Made by a program: the position numbers and the translations under genes. Shown one piece after another: positions 52,274 to 60,489 of a stretch of 64,000 nucleotides of DNA. Under the pieces are notes generated by a model. That model searched no databases, was not told the DNA's origin, and was given only the letters and a program-made list of their open reading frames with translations. The DNA is taken from positions 47,762 to 111,761 of the forward strand of contig SVTL01000004.1 of assembly GCA_015063795.1 (NCBI GenBank), given 5' to 3'. This stretch comes from Oscillospiraceae bacterium (lineage in GTDB: Bacteria > Bacillota > Clostridia > Oscillospirales > CAG-272). How positions within the stretch are numbered: position 1 is the first letter of the stretch; each line of letters opens with the position of its first letter.

Positions 52274-53650
52274 TTAGCCTCTGACCTTCTTGGAAACGAT
52301 GACGCCTGCAACAGCAAGGGAAGCAAGAGCCATAACGGCAAGAACGGTGAGAGCGGTGACCGAGGTCGCAGGAGCGGTGGTGCCGGCAGCCGTGGTAGCG
52401 GGAGCAGCAGTCGTCGCGGGAGCAGCGGTCGTAGCAGGAGCTGCCGTGGTGGCAGGAGCTGCCGTGGTAGCAGGAGCTGCGGTGGTAGCAGGAGCTGCCG
52501 TGGTGGCAGGAGCTGCGGTGGTGGCAGGAGCTGCGGTGGTGGCAGCAGGAGCATCGCCGGAGGGCTCAACGGTCTCGGAGAAGCCTGCGGAGATCGCCTT
52601 GACAGCGTCAGCGGTAGCCTTGTCAGCGCCGCTCAGGTCGAGCAGAGCATACTTGGGCAGGTTGCCGTTCATGCCGACAGCAGAATCGTAAACGCCCATA
52701 CAATCGGCAAAGTTACCGCCGCTGATCTTAACGATGGCAGTGGAGTTCACATCGCCGAAGCCGCCGTTACCGATGGCGTTGATGGTGCCCTTGAAGACAC
52801 CGCCTTCAATGAGGATCTCGGAGTTACCGAACAGCATGGTATTGTTGTGTCTGGAACCGCCGGCAACATCGCCGATGACGGTACCGCTCTTGATGACGAT
52901 CTTGGTGCTGGAGCCTTCGAGCATATCCCAGCCGCTGCCGATGCCGTACTGGGCGCCGTAGATGTGGCCGACGATGCCTTCGCCGATATCAACGGTGATC
53001 ACGGGGTTAGCGGTGATCTTGCGGTAGCGCTCGCCGCCGCAGATCGCGGGATAAGCCTTCGCGTCGTTGGCAAGAGAAGCATCGTAGGGCAGGAAGGTGA
53101 CGCCCTGGCCGAGAGTCAGGTTGTTACCGCCCGTGCAGATGGCGCGGTTTTCAGCACCGGCTGCAACGGTGATGTTCTCCAGAACAGAAGCCGTACCGAA
53201 GACGATGTGCGCGGTGGGGCCGAGAACGATCTTGGCATCCGCGGTCTGACGGTAGTCAACGCCGCCGTAAACGGAGGTATAGGTAATGGTGACGTCCGGC
53301 TTGTACATGGACTGGTCAAACATGAAGTCACGGGTGGTCTCGTTGTTGGACTGACCGGTGGTCACATCCAGAACGATGGGACCGCAGACAACGATGGTGC
53401 CGCCGCCGGCTTCCATCAGCTTGACAATGGCCTGATACAGGGCATGGTCCTTCTGTCTGGCGGTGTTGGAGGTGGTGGGATCGTAGTTACCGGTGGTAGG
53501 CTTGAGAGCCTTGTCCGCAGCCGAACCGTCTCCGGTGCCGCCGTCCTTGACGAAGATGACGTTGTCAGCTGCCGTCATGGGGATGGCGCAAAGGGCCGCA
53601 ACCAGGACGAGAGCCAGCATGGGAATGAGGAACTTTGCCAGTTTTTTCAT
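52274..53650 (-). CDS. Surface array protein F (beta-helix, PATTAA stalk, type 2 anchor)
   Basis: The 458-residue protein has a signal peptide (MKKLAKFLIPMLALVLVAAL), an E-like ectodomain (DKALKPTTGNYDPTTSNTAR, ETTRDFMFDQSMYKPDVTI, LPYDASLANDAKAYPAICGG, LEGSSTKIVIKSGTVIGDV) and a stalk of about eight exact PATTAA hexapeptides. The type 2 anchor follows (SVTALTVLAVMALASLAVAG then VIVSKKVRG), which has the hydrophobic-plus-basic form of a sortase tail but no LPxTG; APATS stands in that place. Its first 30 codons and its whole C-terminal coding region are nearly identical to those of G at DNA level, while the middle differs. Confidence 0.88.
   Translation of the reverse strand: MKKLAKFLIPMLALVLVAALCAIPMTAADNVIFVKDGGTGDGSAADKALKPTTGNYDPTTSNTARQKDHALYQAIVKLMEAGGGTIVVCGPIVLDVTTGQSNNETTRDFMFDQSMYKPDVTITYTSVYGGVDYRQTADAKIVLGPTAHIVFGTASVLENITVAAGAENRAICTGGNNLTLGQGVTFLPYDASLANDAKAYPAICGGERYRKITANPVITVDIGEGIVGHIYGAQYGIGSGWDMLEGSSTKIVIKSGTVIGDVAGGSRHNNTMLFGNSEILIEGGVFKGTINAIGNGGFGDVNSTAIVKISGGNFADCMGVYDSAVGMNGNLPKYALLDLSGADKATADAVKAISAGFSETVEPSGDAPAATTAAPATTAAPATTAAPATTAAPATTAAPATTAAPATTAAPATTAAPATTAAGTTAPATSVTALTVLAVMALASLAVAGVIVSKKVRG
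52390..52550. repeat. 18-bp minisatellite encoding the F stalk
   Basis: About eight copies of an 18-base unit (plus strand GCAGGAGCTGCGGTGGTA with third-base changes) encode PATTAA in frame. Confidence 0.85.
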
Positions 53651-53709
53651 GATGAATTCTCCTTTTGATAATTTGAGTGAAAATCTACGATGATTATTCC
53701 CTTGGCGAT

Positions 53710-53738
53710 ATTATACAATATTCTCCCTGCTTTTTCAA
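53710..53738 (-). promoter_or_regulatory. Promoter of gene F
   Basis: TTGAAA (53738-53733), 17 bases, TATAAT (53715-53710). The sequence just upstream (TTTTTTCAAAAAAATCGATG on the plus strand) also stands upstream of gene E. Confidence 0.82.
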
Positions 53739-53842
53739 GTATTTTTTCAAAAAAATCGATGCAAAACTTATGTTTTTTTCGTTTTTACTCAAAATGGGAA
53801 ATACATTTCGCCCATTCGCGTGTTCTACACGGCACAACGCAC

Positions 53843-53876
53843 AAAAAAGGACAATGCCCGAAGACACTGTCCTTTT
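53843..53876 (-). terminator. Terminator of surface array gene G
   Basis: On the minus strand AAGGACAGTGTC-TTCG-GGCATTGTCCTT then TTTTGTG. Confidence 0.85.
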
Positions 53877-53891
53877 GTATGTCGGGTTGAA

Positions 53892-55286
53892 TTAGCCTCT
53901 GACCTTCTTGGAAACGATGACGCCTGCAACAGCAAGGGAAGCAAGAGCCATAACGGCAAGAACGGTGAGAGCGGTGACCGAAGTCGCAGGAGCGGTGGTG
54001 CCGGCAGCCGTGGTAGCGGGAGCAGCAGTCGTCGCGGGAGCAGCGGTGGTGGCAGGAGCTGCCGTGGTAGCAGGAGCTGCGGTGGTAGCAGGAGCTGCCG
54101 TGGTGGCAGGAGCTGCGGTGGTTGCAGGAGCTGCGGTGGTAGCAGGAGCTGCGGTGGTGGCAGGAGCTGCGGTAGTAGCAGCAGGAGCATCGCCGGAGGG
54201 CTCAACGGTCTCATTGAAGCCGGCAGACAGTTCCTTAACAGCATCGGCAGTAGCCTTGTCAGCTGCGCTCAGGTCGAGCAGGGAGTACTTGGCGATGTTG
54301 CCGTTGATGCCGACAGCAGAGTCGAACACGCCGAGGCAGTCGGTGAAGTTACCGCCGGAGATCTTGAGCACAGCGGTGCCGGGGTTGTCTGCGTTCAGAG
54401 GACCGTTACCGACAGCGTTGATGGTACCCTTGAACACGCCGCCCTCGATGGTGATGGCAACATCACCGTTCACGGGAGTGGAGTTGTTTCTGGACGTACC
54501 GCACAGGTCGCCGACGATGGTGCCGCTCTTGACGGTGATCGAAACATTACCGTTGAGAGGATAGTTGGCGCCGGCGCCGTTCTGACCGCCGAAGACATGA
54601 CCGAGGACGCCCTCGCCGATGTCGATGGTCAGATCGGGATTGCCGTCGTGCTTCTTGTAGCGCTCACCGGCAATGAGGATCGGATACGCATTGGGATCGC
54701 CTGCATTCTCGGGAGTGGTGGGCAGGAAGGTGACACCCTGAGCCAGAGTCAGCTTGTGGGAGCCGCCGCAGACCGAACGACCGGTAGCGCCGGCAGCGAT
54801 GGTCATGTTCTCAAGAACGGTAGCGGTGGGGAAGATGATATGGGAGGTTTCGCCCATGATCAGCTTGGCATCGGCAGTCTGACGGTAGTCAACGCCGTTG
54901 TAAACCGAGGTGTAGGTGATGGTGACATCATCTCTGTGAGCTTCACGGTCATAGATCATGACGTCCTTGGTGGTAGCAGCAGTGCCCTGACCGGTGGTCT
55001 CATCCAGGGTATAGGGGCCGCAGATAACGATGGTGCCGCCGCCGGCCTCCATCAGCTTCAGCCAAGCCTGGTAGATGGCGGTGTCAGCCTGCTTCATGGG
55101 GTTGTTAACGGTGGGATCGTAGTTACCGGTGGTGGGCTTCAGCGCGCTGTCTGCGGAAGAGCCGTCGCCGGTGGCGCCGTCTTTGATGAAGATGACGTTG
55201 TCAGCTGCCGTCATGGGGATGGCGCAAAGGGCCGCAACCAGGACGAGAGCCAGCATGGGGATGAGGAACTTTGCCAATTTCTTCAT
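53892..55286 (-). CDS. Surface array protein G (beta-helix, PATTAA stalk, type 2 anchor)
   Basis: The 464-residue protein has the same signal peptide as F, but its ectodomain matches B (NNPMKQADTAIYQAWLKLME, TTKDVMIYDREAHRDDVTIT, VLENMTIAAGATGRSVCGG, GERYKKHDGNPDLTIDIGEG). The stalk has about nine exact PATTAA units, one more than F, and the type 2 anchor (SVTALTVLAVMALASLAVAG, VIVSKKVRG) is the same as in F. The first gene of the array in transcription order, it is nonetheless followed by its own terminator. Near DNA identity to F at both ends but not in the middle points to cassette exchange. Confidence 0.88.
   Translation of the reverse strand: MKKLAKFLIPMLALVLVAALCAIPMTAADNVIFIKDGATGDGSSADSALKPTTGNYDPTVNNPMKQADTAIYQAWLKLMEAGGGTIVICGPYTLDETTGQGTAATTKDVMIYDREAHRDDVTITYTSVYNGVDYRQTADAKLIMGETSHIIFPTATVLENMTIAAGATGRSVCGGSHKLTLAQGVTFLPTTPENAGDPNAYPILIAGERYKKHDGNPDLTIDIGEGVLGHVFGGQNGAGANYPLNGNVSITVKSGTIVGDLCGTSRNNSTPVNGDVAITIEGGVFKGTINAVGNGPLNADNPGTAVLKISGGNFTDCLGVFDSAVGINGNIAKYSLLDLSAADKATADAVKELSAGFNETVEPSGDAPAATTAAPATTAAPATTAAPATTAAPATTAAPATTAAPATTAAPATTAAPATTAAPATTAAGTTAPATSVTALTVLAVMALASLAVAGVIVSKKVRG
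54010..54185. repeat. 18-bp minisatellite encoding the G stalk
   Basis: About nine in-frame copies of the same 18-base unit as in gene F; copy number differs by one between the two paralogues. Confidence 0.85.
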
Positions 55287-55342
55287 TGCTTTTCTCTCCT
55301 TTTAATGAATCGAAAGTTTTGGATATTCATCCATTATGGATC

Positions 55343-55371
55343 ATTATACACCGAATATCCGGAAATTGCAA
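55343..55371 (-). promoter_or_regulatory. Promoter of gene G
   Basis: TTGCAA (55371-55366), 17 bases, TATAAT (55348-55343). Leader about 55 bases with AAAAGGAGAG. Confidence 0.82.
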
Positions 55372-55488
55372 GGGCTTTCTACAAAAAAAATCCTTTTTTG
55401 CCTGAAAAATCAACCTTTTTTGCCTTCCAAAAGAAAAAGGACGCCGTTTCTTTCAAAAACATACGTCCTTGCCTTTCGTTTCTTTGCT

Positions 55489-56211
55489 TTATTCGATGTC
55501 CTCGGTCACGATCTCGGCCTCAACGCCCTTGCTGCCGTCCTCGCGCACCGTCCGCAGGTAGTGGATGCCATCGGACTGGCCGCGGTAGACCTTAAACGAG
55601 CGGCCCAGCGGCGCCTCGCTCAGATAGTGGAGCATCAGACGGGACACCCGCTTGCCCCGCATCTCCGGCAGAAAGCCGCAGAGGCGGTCGGCATACACGG
55701 TGTTGTTCATATGCCCGTTGCGGTCGCAGTCGGCATACGAGGCGGTGTATTCGCCCACCAGCGTCATCGGCAGGTCGGAGGGGATCATCACGCGCTTGGG
55801 CATATCCAGCTCCAGCATCGCTTCGCTTCCGAAGGAGAAGGGATTGTCCTCCACGCGGCACAAACGGCGCGAGAGCGTGTCCACCAGCGCAAACACCCAG
55901 ATGGCCTCAGCCACGATCTGCCCCTCGCGCTTGATGCGGGAGCAGCGGTTGAAGCTCATTCCCTTCGACTCCGCCGCCCATGTCTCGGCCTCGATCTCCT
56001 CAAAGGCATGCAGGGGCTTATACACACTCATGCACATCCGGCTGAGGATGAAGGCCTTGTTCTGCTCTTTCAGCTCCTCGACGGTGGGGCCGTAGGTCTG
56101 CAGCTGCCGATTGGCCGCCTCCTGCATCCGCCGCATCAGGGCAGACGCCGAGGCAATGCCGTTAAGGTCGGTATCGTGAAAATCCACGCAAAAGCGCTCG
56201 CGGTGTATCAT
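55489..56211 (-). CDS. Acyl-ACP thioesterase
   Basis: The 240-residue protein resembles FatA/FatB-type bacterial acyl-ACP thioesterases (PF01643) with two hotdog folds. The first starts ERFCVDFHDTDLNGIASASALMRRMQEAANRQL; the second contains YTASYADCDRNGHMNNTVYADRLCGFLP, with the HMNN catalytic-region motif. It releases free fatty acids from acyl-ACP in the cytoplasm. The start at 56211 was chosen because homologues begin at this point; upstream codons overlap a GC-rich hairpin. The ribosome binding site is weak (AGGGAAG). It lies downstream of fba on the same strand, with a terminator between. Confidence 0.85.
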   Translation of the reverse strand: MIHRERFCVDFHDTDLNGIASASALMRRMQEAANRQLQTYGPTVEELKEQNKAFILSRMCMSVYKPLHAFEEIEAETWAAESKGMSFNRCSRIKREGQIVAEAIWVFALVDTLSRRLCRVEDNPFSFGSEAMLELDMPKRVMIPSDLPMTLVGEYTASYADCDRNGHMNNTVYADRLCGFLPEMRGKRVSRLMLHYLSEAPLGRSFKVYRGQSDGIHYLRTVREDGSKGVEAEIVTEDIE

Positions 56212-56294
56212 ACTGTCTCTTTCTTCCCTGTTTTTGGGGGATAAGACGGGGGCTCCTCTTGCAAGGGCCCCCATCGGCGGTGTTGTTGTTTGTT

Positions 56295-56320
56295 GTAAAA
56301 AGGCGGCAAAAGCCTTTTTT
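56295..56320 (-). terminator. Terminator of fba
   Basis: On the minus strand AAAAAAGGC-TTTTGCC-GCCTTTTT directly after the stop codon. Confidence 0.7.
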
Positions 56321-57248
56321 ATGCCTTGTTGTCCGAGCCGAGAACATTGACGATCTTGTGGCGGACAACCTTGTTCACCTCGGCGCGGGCGACGGACAGA
56401 TAGCCGCGGGGATCAAAGACCTCGGGGCTGTTCTTCATCACGCGGCGGATGGCAGCGGTCATGCCCAGACGCAGATCGGAATCGATGTTGATCTTGCAAA
56501 CCGCCATGGAAGCGGCCTTGCGGAGCATATCCTCGGGCACGCCCTTGGCACCGGGCATATTGCCGCCGCAGGCATTGATCTCGTCCACAAGCTCGGGAAT
56601 GACCGAGCTGGCGCCGTGAAGAACGATCGGGAAGCCGGGCAGACGGCGGCCGACCTCTTCGAGAATGTCGAAGCGGAGTCTGGCCTCGCCCTTGAATTTG
56701 TATGCGCCGTGGCTGGTGCCGATGGCGATGGCCAGCGAGTCAACGCCGGTCTTTTCCACAAACTCCTCCACCTGGGAAGGATCGGTGTAGCAGGCATCCT
56801 CGGCGGAGACGTTCACATCGTCCTCGATGCCGGCCAGCTTGCCCAGCTCACCCTCAACGGTGACGCCGTGCGCATGCGCATACTCCACAACCTTCTTGGT
56901 CAGCGCGATGTTGTCCTCAAACGAATGCTTGGAGCCGTCGATCATCACGGAGGTGAAGCCGCCGTCGATGCAGCTCTTGCAGATCTCGAAATCCTCGCCG
57001 TGGTCCAGATGCAGGGCGAAGTCGATGCCGGTATCCTCAATGGCGGCCTGAGCGAGCGCCATCAGATAGGCATGCTTGGCATACTTTCTTGCGCCTGCGG
57101 ACACCTGCAGGATCAGAGGAGACTTCAGATCGGCGGCCGCCTCGGTCACCGCCTGGATGATCTCCATGTTGTTGATGTTGAATGCACCGATGGCGTACCC
57201 GCCGTCGTATGCCTTTTTGAACATATCTCTTGTCGTTACCAGTGCCAT
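56319..57248 (-). CDS. fba: Class II fructose-1,6-bisphosphate aldolase
   Basis: The 309-residue protein is a zinc-dependent class II aldolase. Visible motifs are YAIGAFNINNMEIIQAVTEAA, FALHLDHGEDFEICKSCIDGGFTSVMIDGS (zinc His in LDHG), GVTVEGELGKLAGIEDD, AIGTSHGAYKF, PIVLHGASSV and CKINIDSDLR. It cleaves fructose 1,6-bisphosphate into dihydroxyacetone phosphate and glyceraldehyde 3-phosphate in glycolysis. ATG follows AAGGATGGG. Its leader of about 70 bases contains a hairpin (CAGCACG / CGTGCTG, about 57299-57315). Its own promoter is divergent from that of the DUF4965-type gene. Confidence 0.96.
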   Translation of the reverse strand: MALVTTRDMFKKAYDGGYAIGAFNINNMEIIQAVTEAAADLKSPLILQVSAGARKYAKHAYLMALAQAAIEDTGIDFALHLDHGEDFEICKSCIDGGFTSVMIDGSKHSFEDNIALTKKVVEYAHAHGVTVEGELGKLAGIEDDVNVSAEDACYTDPSQVEEFVEKTGVDSLAIAIGTSHGAYKFKGEARLRFDILEEVGRRLPGFPIVLHGASSVIPELVDEINACGGNMPGAKGVPEDMLRKAASMAVCKINIDSDLRLGMTAAIRRVMKNSPEVFDPRGYLSVARAEVNKVVRHKIVNVLGSDNKA

Positions 57249-57323
57249 AATGTTCCCATCCTTTTTGTATATAAAAATTTTTCCATCGATCGTTTCAGCA
57301 CGGACAAACGTGCTGTATCCTTT

Positions 57324-57352
57324 ATTTTACCGCATTTCGCCGCGCAAATCAA
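57324..57352 (-). promoter_or_regulatory. Promoter of fba
   Basis: TTGATT (57352-57347), 17 bases, TAAAAT (57329-57324) on the minus strand. Confidence 0.75.
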
Positions 57353-57400
57353 GCCCTTTTGCTTATTTTTCTCATTTTTTCGCTTTCCACTCCTCTTTTG

Positions 57401-57429
57401 TTGACAAAAGTTGAAAAAAACGCTATAAT
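57401..57429 (+). promoter_or_regulatory. Perfect consensus promoter of the DUF4965-type gene
   Basis: TTGACA (57401-57406), 17 bases, TATAAT (57424-57429), 56 bases before the ATG. Confidence 0.9.
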
Positions 57430-57485
57430 AATGCCGTTAAACCATCCTCAAACACAAAAGGATGCGAAAGGAAGGTACAACCTGT

Positions 57486-59405
57486 ATGATGTTACGCGCA
57501 CCGGCGGTCCCGCTGATCACCGTGGACCCCTATTTTTCGGTCTGGAGCATGGCCGACAAGCTGAACGAATCGACCACAAAGCACTGGACGGGGCATAACA
57601 ACACCCTGCTCGGCTTTGTTACCGTGGACGGCAAAGACTACCGCTTCATGGGCGAGGGCGAGGGCGAGACCATCGAGCAGATCTCGCTGGACATCAACGC
57701 CATGAACACCGTCTACCGCTTTGCAAATGACAAAATCGAGCTGCAGGCGGACTTTTTCACGCCTCTGTTTCCCGAAAGCAAGTATTACATCTCCCGTCCC
57801 GTCTCCTATATGGCAGTGCGCTATACCCCCCGCGACGGCAGGAAGCACAAGGTCTCCGTGACAATCTGCGCCTCCGAGGAGCTCTGCCTCAACGAAAAGG
57901 GCGAGGGAAAGGCCATTGCCGAAGCGGTGGACATCAGCGGATTTGCCGCCGCCCGCCTTTCCAACGAGGAGCAGAAGCCGCTGAACCGCAGCGGCGACAA
58001 CATCCGCATCGACTGGGGCTCCTTCTATCTGGCCGCCGACGGCAAGAGTGAAAGCAATTGCTTTGTGTGCGAGAGCTGCGGCATGCAGATGATCTCGGCA
58101 ACGCGGGAGCTGGACCCCTGTGCGCAGGGCCTCTTCCTCTTCGCTTACGACGACATCAAGAGCATCGAATATTTCGGTGAGCCGCTGGAGGCTTACTGGA
58201 AGCGTCACGGCAAAACCATCGAGGAGGAAATCGTCATTGCCGCCTCCGAATGCGCCGAGCTGCTCTATTCGGCCCGCAATTTCTCCGATACTCTTTATGC
58301 CGATGCGGTGAAAGCCGGCGGTGAAAAGTATGCCGAGCTGCTCCTGCTCTCCTACCGCCAGATCTTTGCCTCCCACAAGCTGGTCTCCAAAGCCGACAAG
58401 GAGATTCTGTTCATCTCCAAGGAGTGCTTCAGCAACGGCTGCGCCGCCACCGCCGACGTCAGCTATCCCTCCATCCCCTTCTTCCTCATCTACAATCCCG
58501 AGCTGGTGTACGGTATGCTCCGTCCCATCTTTGATTTCGCCGCCTCCGAGGCATGGCCCTTCGACTTTGCCCCCCACGATGTGGGACAGTATCCGCTGCT
58601 CAACGGGCAGGCATACAACAGCCTGGACATCAACGGCCAGATGCCGGTGGAGGAATGCGGCAACATGCTGATCATGACCGCCGCCGCCACCGTGGCAAGC
58701 AAGGATGCCTCCTTCGCCATGGAGCACATCGACACGCTCACGGGCTGGGCGGAGTATCTCATCCGCTTCGGCGAGGATCCCGAAAACCAGCTCTGCACCG
58801 ACGACTTTGCCGGTCACTTAGCTCACAACTGCAACCTCTCGCTGAAGGCCATCAGCGGACTGATCGGGCTTTCGCGGATCCACAAGATCGCCTATGCCCA
58901 GGGGCTGAGCACCGACAAGACCGCCTCAGGCAAGTACCTGAAGATCGCAAAGGATATGGTCAAAAAGTGGACGGTCAACGCCTCCAACGGCGACGGCAGC
59001 TACCGATTGGCCTTCGACCGCCCCGGCTCGTTCAGCATGAAGTACAACGCCGTTTGGGACAAGCTGTTCGGCACCGACCTGTTCCCGAAGAGCGTGTGGG
59101 CAAGCGAGCTGGCGACCAACGAAAAGCAGTTCCGCCCCTACGGCATGCCTCTGGACAACCGCGCCGCCTATACCAAGAGCGACTGGCTGATCTGGACGGC
59201 GACGCTGGCCGAGGATAAGGACACCTTCATGCGCTTCATCGAGCCGCTTTGGAAGGCCTATCACTTCTCCCCCTCCCGCGTTCCGATGACCGACTGGTAC
59301 GACACGGTCACCTCCCTGCAGGTGAATTTCCAGCACCGCAGCGTCATCGGCGGTTTCTTCATCAAGCTTCTCGATTTCTACGGCACCATGAAGCTCTTCT
59401 CTTAA
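57486..59405 (+). CDS. Glutaminase A-like protein (DUF5127/DUF4965/DUF1793)
   Basis: The 639-residue protein matches the glutaminase/DUF4965 family. It starts APAVPLITVDPYFSVWSMADKL, has an N-terminal beta-rich region, then a helical-barrel region with FDFAPHDVGQYPLLNGQAY and MPVEECGNMLIM. The end is WDKLFGTDLFPKS, YGMPLDNRAAYTKSDWLIW, RVPMTDWYDTVTS and VIGGFFIKLL, all family hallmarks. Fungal relatives are glutaminases, but bacterial members are mostly untested and may be glycoside-hydrolase-like. No signal peptide is present, so it should be cytoplasmic. The start at 57486 follows GGAAGG; an ATG three bases later is equally possible. Strong promoter and own terminator. Confidence 0.85.
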   Translation: MMLRAPAVPLITVDPYFSVWSMADKLNESTTKHWTGHNNTLLGFVTVDGKDYRFMGEGEGETIEQISLDINAMNTVYRFANDKIELQADFFTPLFPESKYYISRPVSYMAVRYTPRDGRKHKVSVTICASEELCLNEKGEGKAIAEAVDISGFAAARLSNEEQKPLNRSGDNIRIDWGSFYLAADGKSESNCFVCESCGMQMISATRELDPCAQGLFLFAYDDIKSIEYFGEPLEAYWKRHGKTIEEEIVIAASECAELLYSARNFSDTLYADAVKAGGEKYAELLLLSYRQIFASHKLVSKADKEILFISKECFSNGCAATADVSYPSIPFFLIYNPELVYGMLRPIFDFAASEAWPFDFAPHDVGQYPLLNGQAYNSLDINGQMPVEECGNMLIMTAAATVASKDASFAMEHIDTLTGWAEYLIRFGEDPENQLCTDDFAGHLAHNCNLSLKAISGLIGLSRIHKIAYAQGLSTDKTASGKYLKIAKDMVKKWTVNASNGDGSYRLAFDRPGSFSMKYNAVWDKLFGTDLFPKSVWASELATNEKQFRPYGMPLDNRAAYTKSDWLIWTATLAEDKDTFMRFIEPLWKAYHFSPSRVPMTDWYDTVTSLQVNFQHRSVIGGFFIKLLDFYGTMKLFS

Positions 59406-59436
59406 GCAAGCGAAAAAACCGAAACAAACCAAACAA

Positions 59437-59474
59437 ACGCGCGCAGTCTCTTTTTCGGGGCTGCGCGTTTTTTC
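59437..59474 (+). terminator. Terminator of the DUF4965-type gene
   Basis: Stem CGCGCAG / CTGCGCG with a 14-base loop, then TTTTTTC. Confidence 0.85.
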
Positions 59475-59547
59475 TGTTCATACTCCGCCCTGCACGCTCA
59501 CCGTTTTTCCCTTTTTTCGGCCTTTTTTCAAAAAAGAGAAAAAAGTC

Positions 59548-59576
59548 TTGATTTGACGCGCCGATGGGTATATAAT
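59548..59576 (+). promoter_or_regulatory. Promoter of the metF-metH operon
   Basis: TTGATT (59548-59553), 17 bases, TATAAT (59571-59576). The -10 overlaps the first in-frame ATG (59575), which supports the downstream start of metF. No SAM riboswitch-like leader is present. Confidence 0.8.
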
Positions 59577-59610
59577 GAAAGTAAGTTTTTTCAAAAAGGA
59601 CGGATCTTGT

Positions 59611-60489
59611 ATGAAAATCATTGATTTGTTGAAGCAGGAGACGCTGTCTCTCTCCTTTGAGGTGTTCCCGCCCAAGACCGACACCGCCTTTGACAGCGTC
59701 CGAACCGCCACCGAGGAGATCGCCAAGCTCCGCCCCCGCTTTATGAGCGTTACCTACGGCGCAGGCGGCGGCACCAGCCGCTATACACTGGAGATCGCCA
59801 AGCGGATCAAGGAGCTGTACGATGTGCCCTCGCTGGCGCATCTGACCTGCGTTTCCTCTACGCGAGAGACGGTTGCTCAGCGCATCGCCGACATGAAGGC
59901 GGCGGGCATCCAGAACGTGATGGCGCTCCGCGGCGACATCCCCGCCGATCGGATCGATGCCGACCGCAGCCGCTGGGACTATCACCATGCCATCGAGCTG
60001 GTCCGCGAGCTGAAGGAGTCGGGTGCCGATTTCTGCATCGGCGGCGCCTGCTATCCCGAAATCCACCCCGAAAGCGAAAACCAGAAGGAGGACATCCGTT
60101 TCCTGAAGGAAAAGGTGGACGCCGGCTGTGAATTTCTGACCACACAGATGTTTTTCGACAACAATCTGCTCTACAACTTCCTGTATAAGATCCGTGAGGC
60201 CGGTATCACCGTCCCGATCATCCCCGGTATCATGCCCATCACCAACGCCAGACAGGTGGAGCGCGCCATCTCCCTCTCGGGCTCGTTTATGCCCCAGCGC
60301 TTCAAAAGCTTGGTGGACAAGTTCGGTCACGATCCCGCCGCCATGAAGCAGGCCGGCATCGTCTATGCCACCGACCAGATCATCGACCTGTATGCCAACG
60401 GCATCACCAACGTGCACGTGTATTCGATGAACAATCCCGACGTTGCCGCAAAGATCCTGGACAACGTCAGCTGCATCTTGGGCAAATGA
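59611..60489 (+). CDS. metF: 5,10-methylenetetrahydrofolate reductase
   Basis: The 292-residue protein is MetF. It shows LSFEVFPPKTD, FMSVTYGAGGGT, HLTCVSSTRETV, NVMALRGDIPAD, FCIGGACYPEIHPES, and CEFLTTQMFFDN. It reduces 5,10-methylene-THF to 5-methyl-THF with a flavin, supplying methyl groups to the MetH encoded downstream. The ATG at 59611 follows AAAAAGGA. A longer frame from 59575 is rejected because that ATG overlaps the promoter. The stop overlaps the next gene start by four bases. Confidence 0.95.
   Translation: MKIIDLLKQETLSLSFEVFPPKTDTAFDSVRTATEEIAKLRPRFMSVTYGAGGGTSRYTLEIAKRIKELYDVPSLAHLTCVSSTRETVAQRIADMKAAGIQNVMALRGDIPADRIDADRSRWDYHHAIELVRELKESGADFCIGGACYPEIHPESENQKEDIRFLKEKVDAGCEFLTTQMFFDNNLLYNFLYKIREAGITVPIIPGIMPITNARQVERAISLSGSFMPQRFKSLVDKFGHDPAAMKQAGIVYATDQIIDLYANGITNVHVYSMNNPDVAAKILDNVSCILGK

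Noticed and set aside
52390..54185. Possible CRISPR array in the 18-bp repeats
   Set aside because: The units are contiguous with no spacers, are in frame and encode PATTAA; no cas gene is nearby.
59480..59610. SAM riboswitch or T-box before the methionine operon
   Set aside because: The promoter leaves only about 30 bases of leader before metF, too short for either.
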